A stretch of 10,235 nucleotides of DNA from JBGTHB01 sp041746415 (GCA_041746415.1 JBGTHB010000025.1:1-10235); one strand, 5' to 3'. Counted from the stretch's first letter, positions 1-7,411 are shown. Numbers and translations: made by a program. Notes: generated by a model from the letters alone, not told the origin.

Positions 1-1005
1 TCCTGCTTGTATGTAACGGGAGAAGAGTCATTACAACAAATTGCCATGCGTGCACAACGTTTAGGTGTGCAAGATCCAACTTTGCTTTTATTAGCTGAAA
101 CGAACATTGAAAAAATTACAGCGATTGCACAGCAAGTTAAACCAAAAATTTTAGTTATTGATTCCATTCAAACGGTGTATACCGATATGCTCAATTCAGC
201 CCCAGGCGGCGTTGGTCAAGTGCGCGAAAGTGCTGCACAATTGGTGCGTTTTGCCAAACAAACGGGTACGGCATTAATTTTAATTGGGCATGTAACCAAA
301 GATGGCACTATTGCTGGACCAAGAGTGTTAGAGCATATGGTGGATGCGGTGTTGTATTTTGAAGGCCGCAATGATTCGCGTTTTCGCGTAATTCGCGCGG
401 TGAAAAATCGCTTTGGTGCGGTAAATGAAATTGGTGTATTTGCCATGACCGATGTGGGATTAAAAGAAGTTACCAATCCATCTGCCATTTTTTTATCACA
501 TCAAAAAGTCGATAGTTCAGGTAGTGCGGTGATGGTGACGTGGGAAGGTTCGCGACCGTTATTGGTGGAAGTGCAAGCGCTGGTGACGGAAAGTCATTTG
601 GGTAATCCGCGGCGTGTCACAGTGGGCCTAGATAATAATCGTTTGTCTATGTTGCTAGCCGTGTTGCAACGGCATGGTGGCATTCATACTTATGATCAAG
701 ATGTGTTTGTTAACATCGTTGGCGGATTGCGCATCTTGGAAACGGGCGCAGATTTGGCAGTGATTTTAGCGGTCTTGTCCAGTTTAAAAAATAAATTATT
801 TTCGCGCGAAACAGTGGTGTTTGGCGAAGTGGGTTTGGCGGGTGAAATTCGTCCAGTGCCATCCGGTTTGGAACGCATTAAAGAAGCGCACAAGCATGGA
901 TTTAAAAAAGCAATTGTACCCAAAGCCAACGCACCTAAAAAACCGTTATCTGGCATGGAAGTGATTGCTGTAGAGCAACTGACTGAGGCGTTGACGGTGG
1001 GGTAA
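1..1005 (+). CDS. radA: DNA repair protein RadA, 3' part (5' end outside window)
   Basis: The reading frame is open from base 1, so the gene starts before the window. About 334 codons remain of a family usually near 450-460, so the N-terminal zinc finger and Walker A loop are not visible. What is seen: a YVTGEES segment at the start, a Walker B strand ILVIDSIQT (about bases 148-174), the RadA-specific KNRFG motif (403-417), and a C-terminal Lon-protease-like fold with VNIVGGLRI, GADLAV and FGEVGLAGEIRPVPSG. RadA (also called Sms) is a RecA-like hexameric ATPase and helicase that promotes branch migration of recombination intermediates in the cytoplasm. The short LTEAL-type tail before the TAA is normal for the family. 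No convincing terminator follows the stop. The family call is very secure. Confidence 0.97.
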   Translation, partial: SCLYVTGEESLQQIAMRAQRLGVQDPTLLLLAETNIEKITAIAQQVKPKILVIDSIQTVYTDMLNSAPGGVGQVRESAAQLVRFAKQTGTALILIGHVTKDGTIAGPRVLEHMVDAVLYFEGRNDSRFRVIRAVKNRFGAVNEIGVFAMTDVGLKEVTNPSAIFLSHQKVDSSGSAVMVTWEGSRPLLVEVQALVTESHLGNPRRVTVGLDNNRLSMLLAVLQRHGGIHTYDQDVFVNIVGGLRILETGADLAVILAVLSSLKNKLFSRETVVFGEVGLAGEIRPVPSGLERIKEAHKHGFKKAIVPKANAPKKPLSGMEVIAVEQLTEALTVG

Positions 1006-1264
1006 TGGGGCGATCCTTTTGCTTCTCTAAACGAGTCTGTTGATAGTGATAGGCTTAATCAATTTTTAAGTATTTTTGCGCCTAGATTAATTTTGTTCTA
1101 AGCATAAGTGCGCACAATGGCGTTTTGTGGGGCTGAAAACAGTTATCGTTACTCAGATTTAGGTGAGATTTCTGGGGTCGATAAAACCCCGCTAGGCGCG
1201 TTATACATAGATATCACGGCGTCTAAAATAAAATAAATTTTAGAATTATGCGGAAGAGAAAAAA
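1006..1264. other. Intergenic region with weak inverted repeats
   Basis: This 259-base gap separates radA from the next gene. I see no coding frame. It holds an 8-base GC-rich inverted repeat (GCGCCTAG at 1078-1085 and CTAGGCGC at 1192-1199). Inside that is a GGGGT/ACCCC hairpin (1174-1178 with 1186-1190), which lacks a T-run and so is a poor terminator. Just before the next gene is an A/T hairpin, CTAAAAT/ATTTTAG (1223-1229 with 1237-1243). No clear -35/-10 pair could be assigned, although TAAAAT and TAGAAT boxes occur at 1224-1229 and 1241-1246. Confidence 0.5.
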
Positions 1265-2242
1265 ATGCGAAATAAATATATTGGTCTGCGTGGGGTTAGG
1301 CTAGAAAAACGTAACCGCGCTCCTGGCGGTGAAGTGGAAATGGGGGATTTAGACGGGGTCATTGAAGAAAAAATTCAGCCATACATGGCCTTTTTTAATC
1401 ACTATTTTTTATCGTTTAACGCCGTGGCTAAACCTGCTGGCGGAATAATTTCGCCAAAGGAAGTTAAAGAAAAGTTTTTCGCAATAGAAAAAAATCCATT
1501 CACCAGAAATCAGTTCAAAAGCGAGCAGTTTTCACAGATGACCTTCCCTTCGCTTGCACTCGATCAAGAGGCTCAAATTAAACCCGATTCAATTAGCCGT
1601 GTTATTAATTTTGTACTTGGAATAGGTGATAAATCTGCGTCGCGGAGTATTGCAGTTACTACGCTGGAAGAGCGTCGTGTTCGCCGACCGGCAAGCAGGT
1701 CTGTAGCTAACAGCACAAATGAAGCGAAAAGTGATCAAGAACATAGGATCGAAATTGCTCAGCTAGCAGATCAACGGCGCCGAGCAAGAGTTCATGTGCA
1801 GGTACAGCGAGTAACGGCACGGCAAAGAAATTATGAGAACTTCAGTCAGAATCATCCGAACGTGTATGGTTTTTTTGCAGCTATGCTGCCTCACAATTTA
1901 TTACCGTTTGCCATACGTAATAGTGTGGTCTCAGCTGGGATTGGTGTTATCTCTGTTTTAGTAGCAAGCGGCGGGTATCATTATCCTGTTTGGCAACCTT
2001 GGGATGGCTTGGGCGCGTACAAACCGCTGGATTTTGTAAATAACGATAAGGATCCTCGGCCAAGCGACGAACTATTTCCTTATTTTTTATATGCGTTTGT
2101 TTTAACATTTTTAGTTTACTCTTTTGCCACTGAAATTTGTTCGCGGCGATTTATGCCACCATGCCCGCAAGTAAATTGCTGTACGGAAGGGGATGAGGAG
2201 AGCCAGAACCCAGCGGCTGCAGAGAATCAGCAGCGGTTATAA
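1265..2242 (+). CDS. Orphan protein with two predicted C-terminal membrane segments
   Basis: I do not recognise this 325-residue protein. The start is supported by a purine-rich GGAAGAG 5-6 bases upstream of the ATG. The N-terminal ~135 residues look globular and carry no motif I know. Residues 134-190 are rich in Arg, Gln and Ala (for example EERRVRRPASRS and QRRRARVHVQVQR) and look helical and basic. Two hydrophobic stretches follow: about 211-235 (NLLPFAIRNSVVSAGIGVIS...) and about 270-291 (LFPYFLYAFVLTFLVYSFATE). They are separated by a ~35-residue polar, Trp/Pro-containing loop, which suggests a membrane hairpin. The short tail has four cysteines (292, 300, 305, 306) and ends acidic and Gln-rich. 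There is no N-terminal signal peptide. A large soluble N-terminus with a late membrane hairpin is also seen in some secreted effectors of intracellular bacteria, but nothing here proves that. It stands alone between radA and glyA. Confidence 0.75.
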   Translation: MRNKYIGLRGVRLEKRNRAPGGEVEMGDLDGVIEEKIQPYMAFFNHYFLSFNAVAKPAGGIISPKEVKEKFFAIEKNPFTRNQFKSEQFSQMTFPSLALDQEAQIKPDSISRVINFVLGIGDKSASRSIAVTTLEERRVRRPASRSVANSTNEAKSDQEHRIEIAQLADQRRRARVHVQVQRVTARQRNYENFSQNHPNVYGFFAAMLPHNLLPFAIRNSVVSAGIGVISVLVASGGYHYPVWQPWDGLGAYKPLDFVNNDKDPRPSDELFPYFLYAFVLTFLVYSFATEICSRRFMPPCPQVNCCTEGDEESQNPAAAENQQRL

Positions 2243-2265
2243 CACTAACCAGGCTTGAGTGTACG

Positions 2266-2300
2266 TTGATTCGCATTTTTCATAGCAAGTAGTATAGAAT
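2266..2300 (+). promoter_or_regulatory. Candidate sigma70 promoter for glyA
   Basis: TTGATT (2266-2271) is followed after 18 bases by TAGTAT (2290-2295). The overlapping TAGAAT (2295-2300) is an alternative -10 box but has no good -35 partner. It lies in the 84-base gap upstream of glyA and would drive the glyA-nrdR-nusB-queC block. The boxes are seen; promoter activity is inferred. Confidence 0.45.
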
Positions 2301-2326
2301 ACCGCCTGACCAACACGGGGGCGTCG

Positions 2327-3592
2327 ATGTTTGAAAATCAATCGGTTAGTGAGTTTGATCCTGAATTAGCGGCAGCCATTGTGGGGGAAGAGCGTCGGCA
2401 AGAAGCACACATCGAGCTGATTGCTTCTGAAAATTATGTTTCAGCACGGGTGTTGAAAATTCAAGGCACGGTACTCACCAATAAATACGCCGAAGGGTAT
2501 CCCAATAAACGCTATTATGGCGGTTGTGAATTTGTCGATAAAGCGGAAACGCTAGCCATTGAACGCGCTAAAGAATTATTTAAAGCCGACTATGCCAATG
2601 TGCAACCACATTCAGGCTCCCAAGCGAACGCGGCGGCGTATGCTGCAATTTTAAATCCAGGTGACACATTATTGGCAATGGATTTATCCAACGGCGGCCA
2701 TTTAACGCATGGCTCGAAAGTTAATTTTTCCGGTAAAATTTATCATGCAGTCCATTATGGTTTGGATGCGAACGGTGTAATTGATTACCTTGCTGTTGAA
2801 CGCTTAGCGCAACAACATAAACCCAAAGTGATTGTAGGTGGTTTTTCCGCTTACTCGGGAATTGTGGATTGGCGAAAGTTACGTGAAATTGCTGATCAAG
2901 TTGGCGCCTATTTATTAGTGGATATGGCGCATGTGGCAGGTCTCGTTGCGGCAGGTTTGTATCCTTCACCAATTCCTTATGCGGACATAGTCACCACAAC
3001 GACCCACAAAACGTTGCGTGGTCCACGCTCCGGCTTGATTTTAGCCAAAGCCAATCCTGAATTAGAAAAAAAATTAAATTCCGCTATTTTTCCGGGTAAT
3101 CAAGGCGGCCCGTTAATGCACGTGATAGCGGCGAAAGCGATGGCATTCAAAGAAGCTATGCAGCCATCGTTTATTGCATACCAACAGCAAGTTTTAAAAA
3201 ACGCCAAAGTAATGGCGCAAACCTTAATGGCTAGAGGCTTTAGTATTGTGTCGAACGGTACTGAGAATCACATGTTTTTAGTGGACTTAATTAATAAAGA
3301 CATCACTGGCAAAGACGCTGAAGCCGCGCTAGGTCGCGCTAATATTACGGTTAATAAAAACACGGTGCCAAATGAGCCGCGCTCACCGTTTGTGACGTCG
3401 GGATTACGCATTGGTACCCCCGCTGTCACCACGCGTGGATTTAAAGAAGTGGAAGTCGAGCAAGTGGCGGGTTGGATCACGGATATTTTAACTGACATGA
3501 ATAATGAAAAAATGCTACTGCAGGTGCGACAAGCGGCAGAAAAATTATGCCAACGTTTTCCGGTGTATGCGAAAGAAGCGTTGCTTGCCTAA
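2327..3592 (+). CDS. glyA: Serine hydroxymethyltransferase
   Basis: GlyA uses pyridoxal phosphate to interconvert serine plus tetrahydrofolate with glycine plus 5,10-methylene-tetrahydrofolate, the main cytoplasmic source of one-carbon units. The 421-residue length is typical (E. coli 417). Visible family signatures are LIASENYVS (31-39), TNKYAEGYPNKRYYGG (51-66), HSGSQAN (95-101), the VDMAHVAGL strand (198-206) with the PLP-binding Asp, and TTTTHKTLRGPRSG (223-236), where Lys228 is the Schiff-base lysine. The C-terminal FVTSGLRIGTPAVTTRG stretch is also standard. The ATG has a G-rich site (GGGGG, 2317-2321) at suitable distance. nrdR begins 28 bases after its stop, so the two are probably cotranscribed, and glyA next to nrdR is a common gammaproteobacterial arrangement. 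No anomaly was seen. Confidence 0.98.
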   Translation: MFENQSVSEFDPELAAAIVGEERRQEAHIELIASENYVSARVLKIQGTVLTNKYAEGYPNKRYYGGCEFVDKAETLAIERAKELFKADYANVQPHSGSQANAAAYAAILNPGDTLLAMDLSNGGHLTHGSKVNFSGKIYHAVHYGLDANGVIDYLAVERLAQQHKPKVIVGGFSAYSGIVDWRKLREIADQVGAYLLVDMAHVAGLVAAGLYPSPIPYADIVTTTTHKTLRGPRSGLILAKANPELEKKLNSAIFPGNQGGPLMHVIAAKAMAFKEAMQPSFIAYQQQVLKNAKVMAQTLMARGFSIVSNGTENHMFLVDLINKDITGKDAEAALGRANITVNKNTVPNEPRSPFVTSGLRIGTPAVTTRGFKEVEVEQVAGWITDILTDMNNEKMLLQVRQAAEKLCQRFPVYAKEALLA

Positions 3593-3620
3593 ACAATCGC
3601 GAATGCGGTGAAGGAGAAAT

Positions 3621-4076
3621 ATGCACTGCCCATATTGCCAAGCGCAAGATACGAAAGTAATTGATTCACGTTTGAGTGATGAGCAAAATCAGGTGCGGCG
3701 ACGGCGTGAATGCTTATATTGTAAAGAGCGTTTTACCACCTTTGAGGTGGCAGAATTAAATTTGCCGCGTATTATTAAACGCGATGGTCGGCGCAGTAGC
3801 TTTGATGAAAATAAATTACGTGATGGCATGTTGAAAGCGTTAGAGAAACGATCTATTGATAGTGAACAGGTTGAAACAGCCATTGCCAATATCATCAAAA
3901 AATTACGTGCTTGTGGTGAGCGAGAAGTGGCTTCTTCTTATTTGGGTGAGTTGGTGATGAGTGAATTGCGGGAGTTAGATCAAGTGGCGTATGTGCGTTT
4001 TGCTTCGGTTTACCGTAGTTTTAAAGATATTAATGCCTTTAACGATGAGATAAAGAGATTACAAGATGAGCAATAA
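3621..4076 (+). CDS. nrdR: Transcriptional repressor NrdR
   Basis: NrdR senses ATP/dATP and represses ribonucleotide reductase genes by binding NrdR boxes. The 151-residue protein has the usual length. It opens with the zinc ribbon MHCPYC...ECLYCKERF (Cys3, Cys6, Cys31, Cys34) and the basic segment VRRRREC, which forms the DNA-binding part. From about residue 48 comes the ATP-cone: PRIIKRDGRRSSFDENKLRDG, later the conserved VAYVRFASVYRSFKDINAF near the end. A textbook AAGGAGA site (3611-3617) precedes the ATG. The last 11 bases overlap the start of nusB, implying translational coupling. Many gammaproteobacteria have ribD and other riboflavin genes directly after nrdR; none is present here. 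Confidence 0.98.
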   Translation: MHCPYCQAQDTKVIDSRLSDEQNQVRRRRECLYCKERFTTFEVAELNLPRIIKRDGRRSSFDENKLRDGMLKALEKRSIDSEQVETAIANIIKKLRACGEREVASSYLGELVMSELRELDQVAYVRFASVYRSFKDINAFNDEIKRLQDEQ

Positions 4077-4503
4077 AAAACATAATGCACGTGCTTGCGC
4101 CTTACAGGCCATTTTCCAGTGGGATGCCAATCCTGTGCCTGCAGATGAATTAATTATCCAATTTACCACCGACCACGATATGCAACACGTTGCCGTTAAT
4201 TATTTTGTGGAATGTGTGCGTGGCGTGGTGAGTAAGTCGTCTGCTATTGATAACTTATTTAAAGATTTTTTAGATCGTCCGGTGAAGGAATTAACGCCGG
4301 TGGAATTGGCGGTATTGCGGTTAGCGACTTATGAAATGAGTGAAAAAATGGATGTTCCTTATCGAGTTGTGATTAATGAAGCAACCGAATTAACCAAAGA
4401 GTTCGGTTCGAGTGACGGCTACAAATTTGTTAATGCTGTTTTAGATAAATTGGCGAAAAAATTGCGACAAACGGAGATTACACATGGAAAAAACAAAAAA
4501 TAA
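4066..4503 (+). CDS. nusB: Transcription antitermination factor NusB
   Basis: NusB binds boxA RNA together with NusE (ribosomal protein S10) and supports antitermination, chiefly of rRNA operons. The 145-residue length matches the family (E. coli 139). Recognisable segments are ARACALQAIFQWD near the N-terminus, RPVKELTPVELAVLRLATYEM in the middle, VPYRVVINEATELTKEFG, and the closing KFVNAVLDKLAKKLR helix, all typical of the all-helical NusB fold. The ATG lies inside the end of nrdR (11-base overlap), and queC starts 20 bases before the nusB stop. The whole run is therefore likely one operon. In relatives thiL commonly follows nusB; here thiL is about 4.5 kb further on. Confidence 0.97.
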   Translation: MSNKKHNARACALQAIFQWDANPVPADELIIQFTTDHDMQHVAVNYFVECVRGVVSKSSAIDNLFKDFLDRPVKELTPVELAVLRLATYEMSEKMDVPYRVVINEATELTKEFGSSDGYKFVNAVLDKLAKKLRQTEITHGKNKK

Positions 4504-5164
4504 AGCAATTGTATTGCTGTCTGGTGGCTTGGATTCGGTAACCTGTTTGGCATTAGCGCAAAAACAAGGATTTGATTGCTTCGCGCTGAGTTTCTCTTAT
4601 GGGCAAAAACACGCCGCAGAAATAGCCGCGTCTAAAGCCATCGCAGCAGAATATGACATTCCGCATCGTGTTTTCGAATTAAATATTGGTCAGTTTGGTG
4701 GTTCGGCATTGACGGATAATAATATTCGCACGCCAGATTTTTGTGGTGAGGCTGTCATTCCATCAACGTATGTGCCTGCGCGCAATACCATTTTTTTAAG
4801 TATCGCGTTAGGTTATGCTGAAGTGATCAGTGCTTACGATATATTTATTGGTGTCAGTAGTGTGGATTATTCGGGCTACCCTGATTGTCGCCCTGAATTT
4901 GTTGATGCTTTTCAGCATATGGCGAATTTAGCTACAAAAACAGCTATCGAAGGCAAGCCCATTAAAATACATACGCCGTTAATTAGCTTGTCTAAGGCGC
5001 AGACGATTCAACTAGGGCAAAGTTTAGGTGTGGATTACGCTAAAACTGTGTCGTGTTATCGTGCAAGCAATACGGGCAACGCCTGCGGTAAATGCGACAG
5101 TTGTATGCTGCGCAAAAAAGGTTTTGCAGCAGCGATGATGATTGATCCCACGCTTTACATTTGA
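4484..5164 (+). CDS. queC: 7-cyano-7-deazaguanine synthase QueC
   Basis: QueC converts 7-carboxy-7-deazaguanine to preQ0 with ATP and ammonia, in the pathway to the tRNA base queuosine. The 226-residue protein has the N-terminal PP-loop (VLLSGGLDSVT, residues 10-20) for ATP, the FSYGQKHAAE segment, STYVPARNTIFLS, GVSSVDYSGYPDCRPEF, and a C-terminal zinc site with Cys191, Cys201, Cys204 and Cys207 (SCYRA...NACGKCDSCMLRKKGF). It is full-length. ACGGAG upstream of the ATG serves as ribosome site, inside nusB. queD and queE partners are not in the window. Its end overlaps the end of the convergent 722-aa gene by 10 bases, with no terminator between them, so transcripts of the two may run into each other. 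Placement after nusB is unusual compared with the thiL neighbour common elsewhere. Confidence 0.97.
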   Translation: MEKTKNKAIVLLSGGLDSVTCLALAQKQGFDCFALSFSYGQKHAAEIAASKAIAAEYDIPHRVFELNIGQFGGSALTDNNIRTPDFCGEAVIPSTYVPARNTIFLSIALGYAEVISAYDIFIGVSSVDYSGYPDCRPEFVDAFQHMANLATKTAIEGKPIKIHTPLISLSKAQTIQLGQSLGVDYAKTVSCYRASNTGNACGKCDSCMLRKKGFAAAMMIDPTLYI

Positions 5165-7323
5165 TGTAAGTAATCGGTTCTGTCATATGTTTCCCTATCA
5201 CTTCCAGTAGAGCCCGCGATGGTAGTCGTTATTGAAATCATAGAGGAGAATGAATCTGAGGTTACTTTGCCTCGCTGGCGTTGCGTTCCATATTCCTCGC
5301 AAGTACCCGGAATTGAAGTTTGAGAGGAGTATGAGACTGAACCTTCTTTACCATTCCAGCGTTGTGCTCCATTTTCATTTGCGGCATTAATATAGGTTGC
5401 CCAAAGACTGTAGCGAACTTGTTGTGATTTGAAGCGGCTGTCTTTATTTGTTGTGGCTGTATCGATGATTAGTTTGGAAATAGTTGTATAAACAGCAGTT
5501 GCTTCTTTCTCTTCTGGCAACATGCCGAGTTGCTTGCGTAACTGTTTGATGGTTGCTGGGGTTTTGCGACCCAAGTTTTTAGTGTATTTCAGCAAACATG
5601 GAAATAGGCAACCCCACAGGTTTTTGCCTTGTTTTTCCCAGTTTTTAGTAGGATCGTTCACTTCTTTTTGTATGTAAATCAACAAACCGTATTGCGCTTG
5701 GGCGATTAAATTTTTAATTTCATTTTTATTTTTTTCTTCTTGTTCCTCTTGAGCGTACCGTTCGCGTAAGGGTTGTTCAATTGAACTGAATGAACGTTGA
5801 ATAGCATTTATAATAAGTTTCTTTTTTTTCTGTATTTCATCTGCTGGGATCGTGTCAATAAAAGCTTCAACTCTTTTTGAGTGGGGTAATAAGAATTGCA
5901 AATATTCCATGCTAACTAAAACTTGCTGAGAAAAAACAGCGTCTTCTAATTTTTGTGGCCAGCCAATTGCTCCTGCTGGTAATAAGGTGGAATTCACTTT
6001 TATTAAGCTCGCATATAACTCAACGGCGTCTGCCGTTAAGAAGCGGCTCAGTGTATCGCCGTGAATGTTAAGGTGTTGATGTAAAGCATGAAAATATTTT
6101 TCACGCGCAGCACTAAAATTTGTTAATCCTTGATCTTTCAATTCTGCATCTACCGCAAGCCAGAGCGAATTGAGATGATCATAAAAGCGCGCCACGTCAT
6201 TTTGGTTTAAAGCATTAATGCAGTGTTGCCAAATAGTTTTTGTGTCATTTTCTGTTGTTGTTTGTTCTTTTTCTTCCTCTTCAGCTTGTGCAGCTTCTTC
6301 TAAGAAAACTTCACCAGAAAAAAGGCTATTGCCAAATGCAGTTAAGGCATAATCTCGGCACGTAAGATAAAAAGAGTCGGTTGGTTCTTGGTCATTAGGT
6401 TCATAGTCTCGGGTAGTGTATCTCGCTTGGTTAACATCACTTGTTTCGCCTTCCATTTCCCTGGGGCTGGGTTTGGGGCTGGAGGCGCCTTCATCTAACA
6501 AGAAGAGACGGATATAATTGGCCGCATTACGTAATGCCTGCGTATCCCGTTCCGCTAAATGAAAACCATGCAGAGTAAATTCGTACGAAAGTCGAAATAG
6601 GCCGACGTAAAATTCATAACTTGGGCCCAATAATGTTTTTAAATCTCGCGGACACTTGTTCGCCTCCTGTAATTGAGACATGATTTTTTGGGTGGCCGAC
6701 ACAGTGGCACAATTGTGTTTATTTAAATTATCTGGTTTTAAGTGAATAAGTATGTCGCATAAACAAAATAATTGTTTTGCGTGAGTAAAAAATAGCGCTA
6801 AATGTTGCTGTTTTAGTGCTGCAAGCATATCCGCCCAGGTCTTTACAGCGATGTCGAATACAAGTTGTCTTTCTGGTCTGCAAGGGCTGCCTAATGCGAT
6901 TGCTAAATCAATAGCGTTAGGGCGCCGCCATTTTTTAATATCTTCTTCAGATATGACAGAATTATCTGCTGGAATTTGGTAGCCATGTTGTTGCAAAAAT
7001 TCATTTTGTTTTTTGCTGCGATTAGGTTGCAGTAATGTACCAAGGCAGGTGCTGCGTTGTAGAGCTGCTATTTTTTTGAATTCAATAGTAATGATAGATA
7101 GCCACTCCTTTGCAGAAGGAGGCAAAGCGTAAAAATTTTCGCGGTAATGAAATTTAATGTTCTCAACATAAACTGCATAGGGGTAACCCATTTTTTCTGC
7201 TTGTGCTTGGCAGGTTGTGTGTAAATTATTTAGCTCTAATAGATATTTTTCGCGGTTAAGACTCACAATAGCGTCTATCGTTTTGCGCCAAGCTTGCTTG
7301 ACGGCCAAAGGGATATCGGACAT
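5155..7323 (-). CDS. Large orphan protein, 722 residues, with C-terminal tandem repeat
   Basis: I do not recognise this protein and see no enzyme motif, signal peptide or membrane segment. It reads as a long, mostly helical soluble protein. Residues 1-275 contain Trp/Tyr/Cys-bearing helices. About 279-315 is a Pro/charged linker (SSPKPSPREMEGET) that may come from an inserted repeat. Residues 341-352 are Glu-rich (LEEAAQAEEEEKE). About 361-640 is a second helical part with coiled-coil-like charge (RYAQEEQEEKNKNEIKNL at 522-539). The last 73 residues are Ser/Thr-rich and include two 27-residue tandem repeats (650-676 and 677-703). The start is very well supported by AGGAGGTG (7327-7334) three bases before the ATG. 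It faces queC tail to tail and lies downstream of the small LuxR-type gene on the same strand. A large helical orphan with a polar tail would suit a secreted effector or a structural scaffold, but neither is shown. Confidence 0.85.
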   Translation of the reverse strand: MSDIPLAVKQAWRKTIDAIVSLNREKYLLELNNLHTTCQAQAEKMGYPYAVYVENIKFHYRENFYALPPSAKEWLSIITIEFKKIAALQRSTCLGTLLQPNRSKKQNEFLQQHGYQIPADNSVISEEDIKKWRRPNAIDLAIALGSPCRPERQLVFDIAVKTWADMLAALKQQHLALFFTHAKQLFCLCDILIHLKPDNLNKHNCATVSATQKIMSQLQEANKCPRDLKTLLGPSYEFYVGLFRLSYEFTLHGFHLAERDTQALRNAANYIRLFLLDEGASSPKPSPREMEGETSDVNQARYTTRDYEPNDQEPTDSFYLTCRDYALTAFGNSLFSGEVFLEEAAQAEEEEKEQTTTENDTKTIWQHCINALNQNDVARFYDHLNSLWLAVDAELKDQGLTNFSAAREKYFHALHQHLNIHGDTLSRFLTADAVELYASLIKVNSTLLPAGAIGWPQKLEDAVFSQQVLVSMEYLQFLLPHSKRVEAFIDTIPADEIQKKKKLIINAIQRSFSSIEQPLRERYAQEEQEEKNKNEIKNLIAQAQYGLLIYIQKEVNDPTKNWEKQGKNLWGCLFPCLLKYTKNLGRKTPATIKQLRKQLGMLPEEKEATAVYTTISKLIIDTATTNKDSRFKSQQVRYSLWATYINAANENGAQRWNGKEGSVSYSSQTSIPGTCEEYGTQRQRGKVTSDSFSSMISITTTIAGSTGSDRETYDRTDYLHQM
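5215..5376. repeat. Two-copy tandem repeat, 81-base unit, inside the orphan gene
   Basis: Bases 5215-5295 and 5296-5376 align without gaps at an offset of 81. By hand I count 53 of 81 identical bases (about 65%). On the minus strand they encode two in-frame 27-residue units sharing the pattern G-x-Q-R-x-x-G-K-x-x-S-x-S-aromatic-S-S-x-x-S-I. No third copy is seen on either side; one side runs into the queC end. Confidence 0.8.
6442..6489 (-). repeat. Possible REP-like interspersed repeat remnant within the orphan gene
   Basis: On the minus strand this C-rich stretch (CCAGCCCCAAACCCAGCCCC followed by AGGGAAATGGAAGGCG) breaks the local A/T-rich composition and encodes SSPKPSPREMEGET. It resembles the widespread interspersed elements whose translations give PSPxPSPxxxEGE-like peptides. 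A clean inverted stem is not preserved, so this is only a likeness. It sits in a linker where an insertion could be tolerated. Confidence 0.35.
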
Positions 7324-7383
7324 TTACACCTCCTGCTTAACAGTAATATAAGACATACCGTTGGGTGTAACTTCCGTTTCAAC

Positions 7384-7403
7384 AAAAAACCGCGCGGTTT
7401 TTT
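7384..7403. terminator. Palindromic A-tract/GC/T-tract element, possible bidirectional terminator
   Basis: The sequence is a perfect 20-base palindrome: six A, CCGCGCGG, six T (the T-run continues to 7405). As RNA it can form an AAAAAACC/GGUUUUUU stem with a GCGC loop, followed by U residues in either direction. It lies downstream of the LuxR-type gene and 60 bases before the start of the orphan gene on the minus strand. It could therefore end the LuxR-type transcript or attenuate the orphan gene leader. The GC part of the stem is short, so efficiency is uncertain. Confidence 0.5.
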
Positions 7404-7411
7404 TTGCTTGC

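Noticed and set aside
1174..1190. GGGGT/ACCCC hairpin as radA terminator
   Set aside because: There is no T-run after the stem and it lies 170 bases beyond the radA stop.
2721..2972. Minus-strand frame inside glyA
   Set aside because: It is a shadow of the well-supported glyA coding sequence with no ribosome site or recognisable product.
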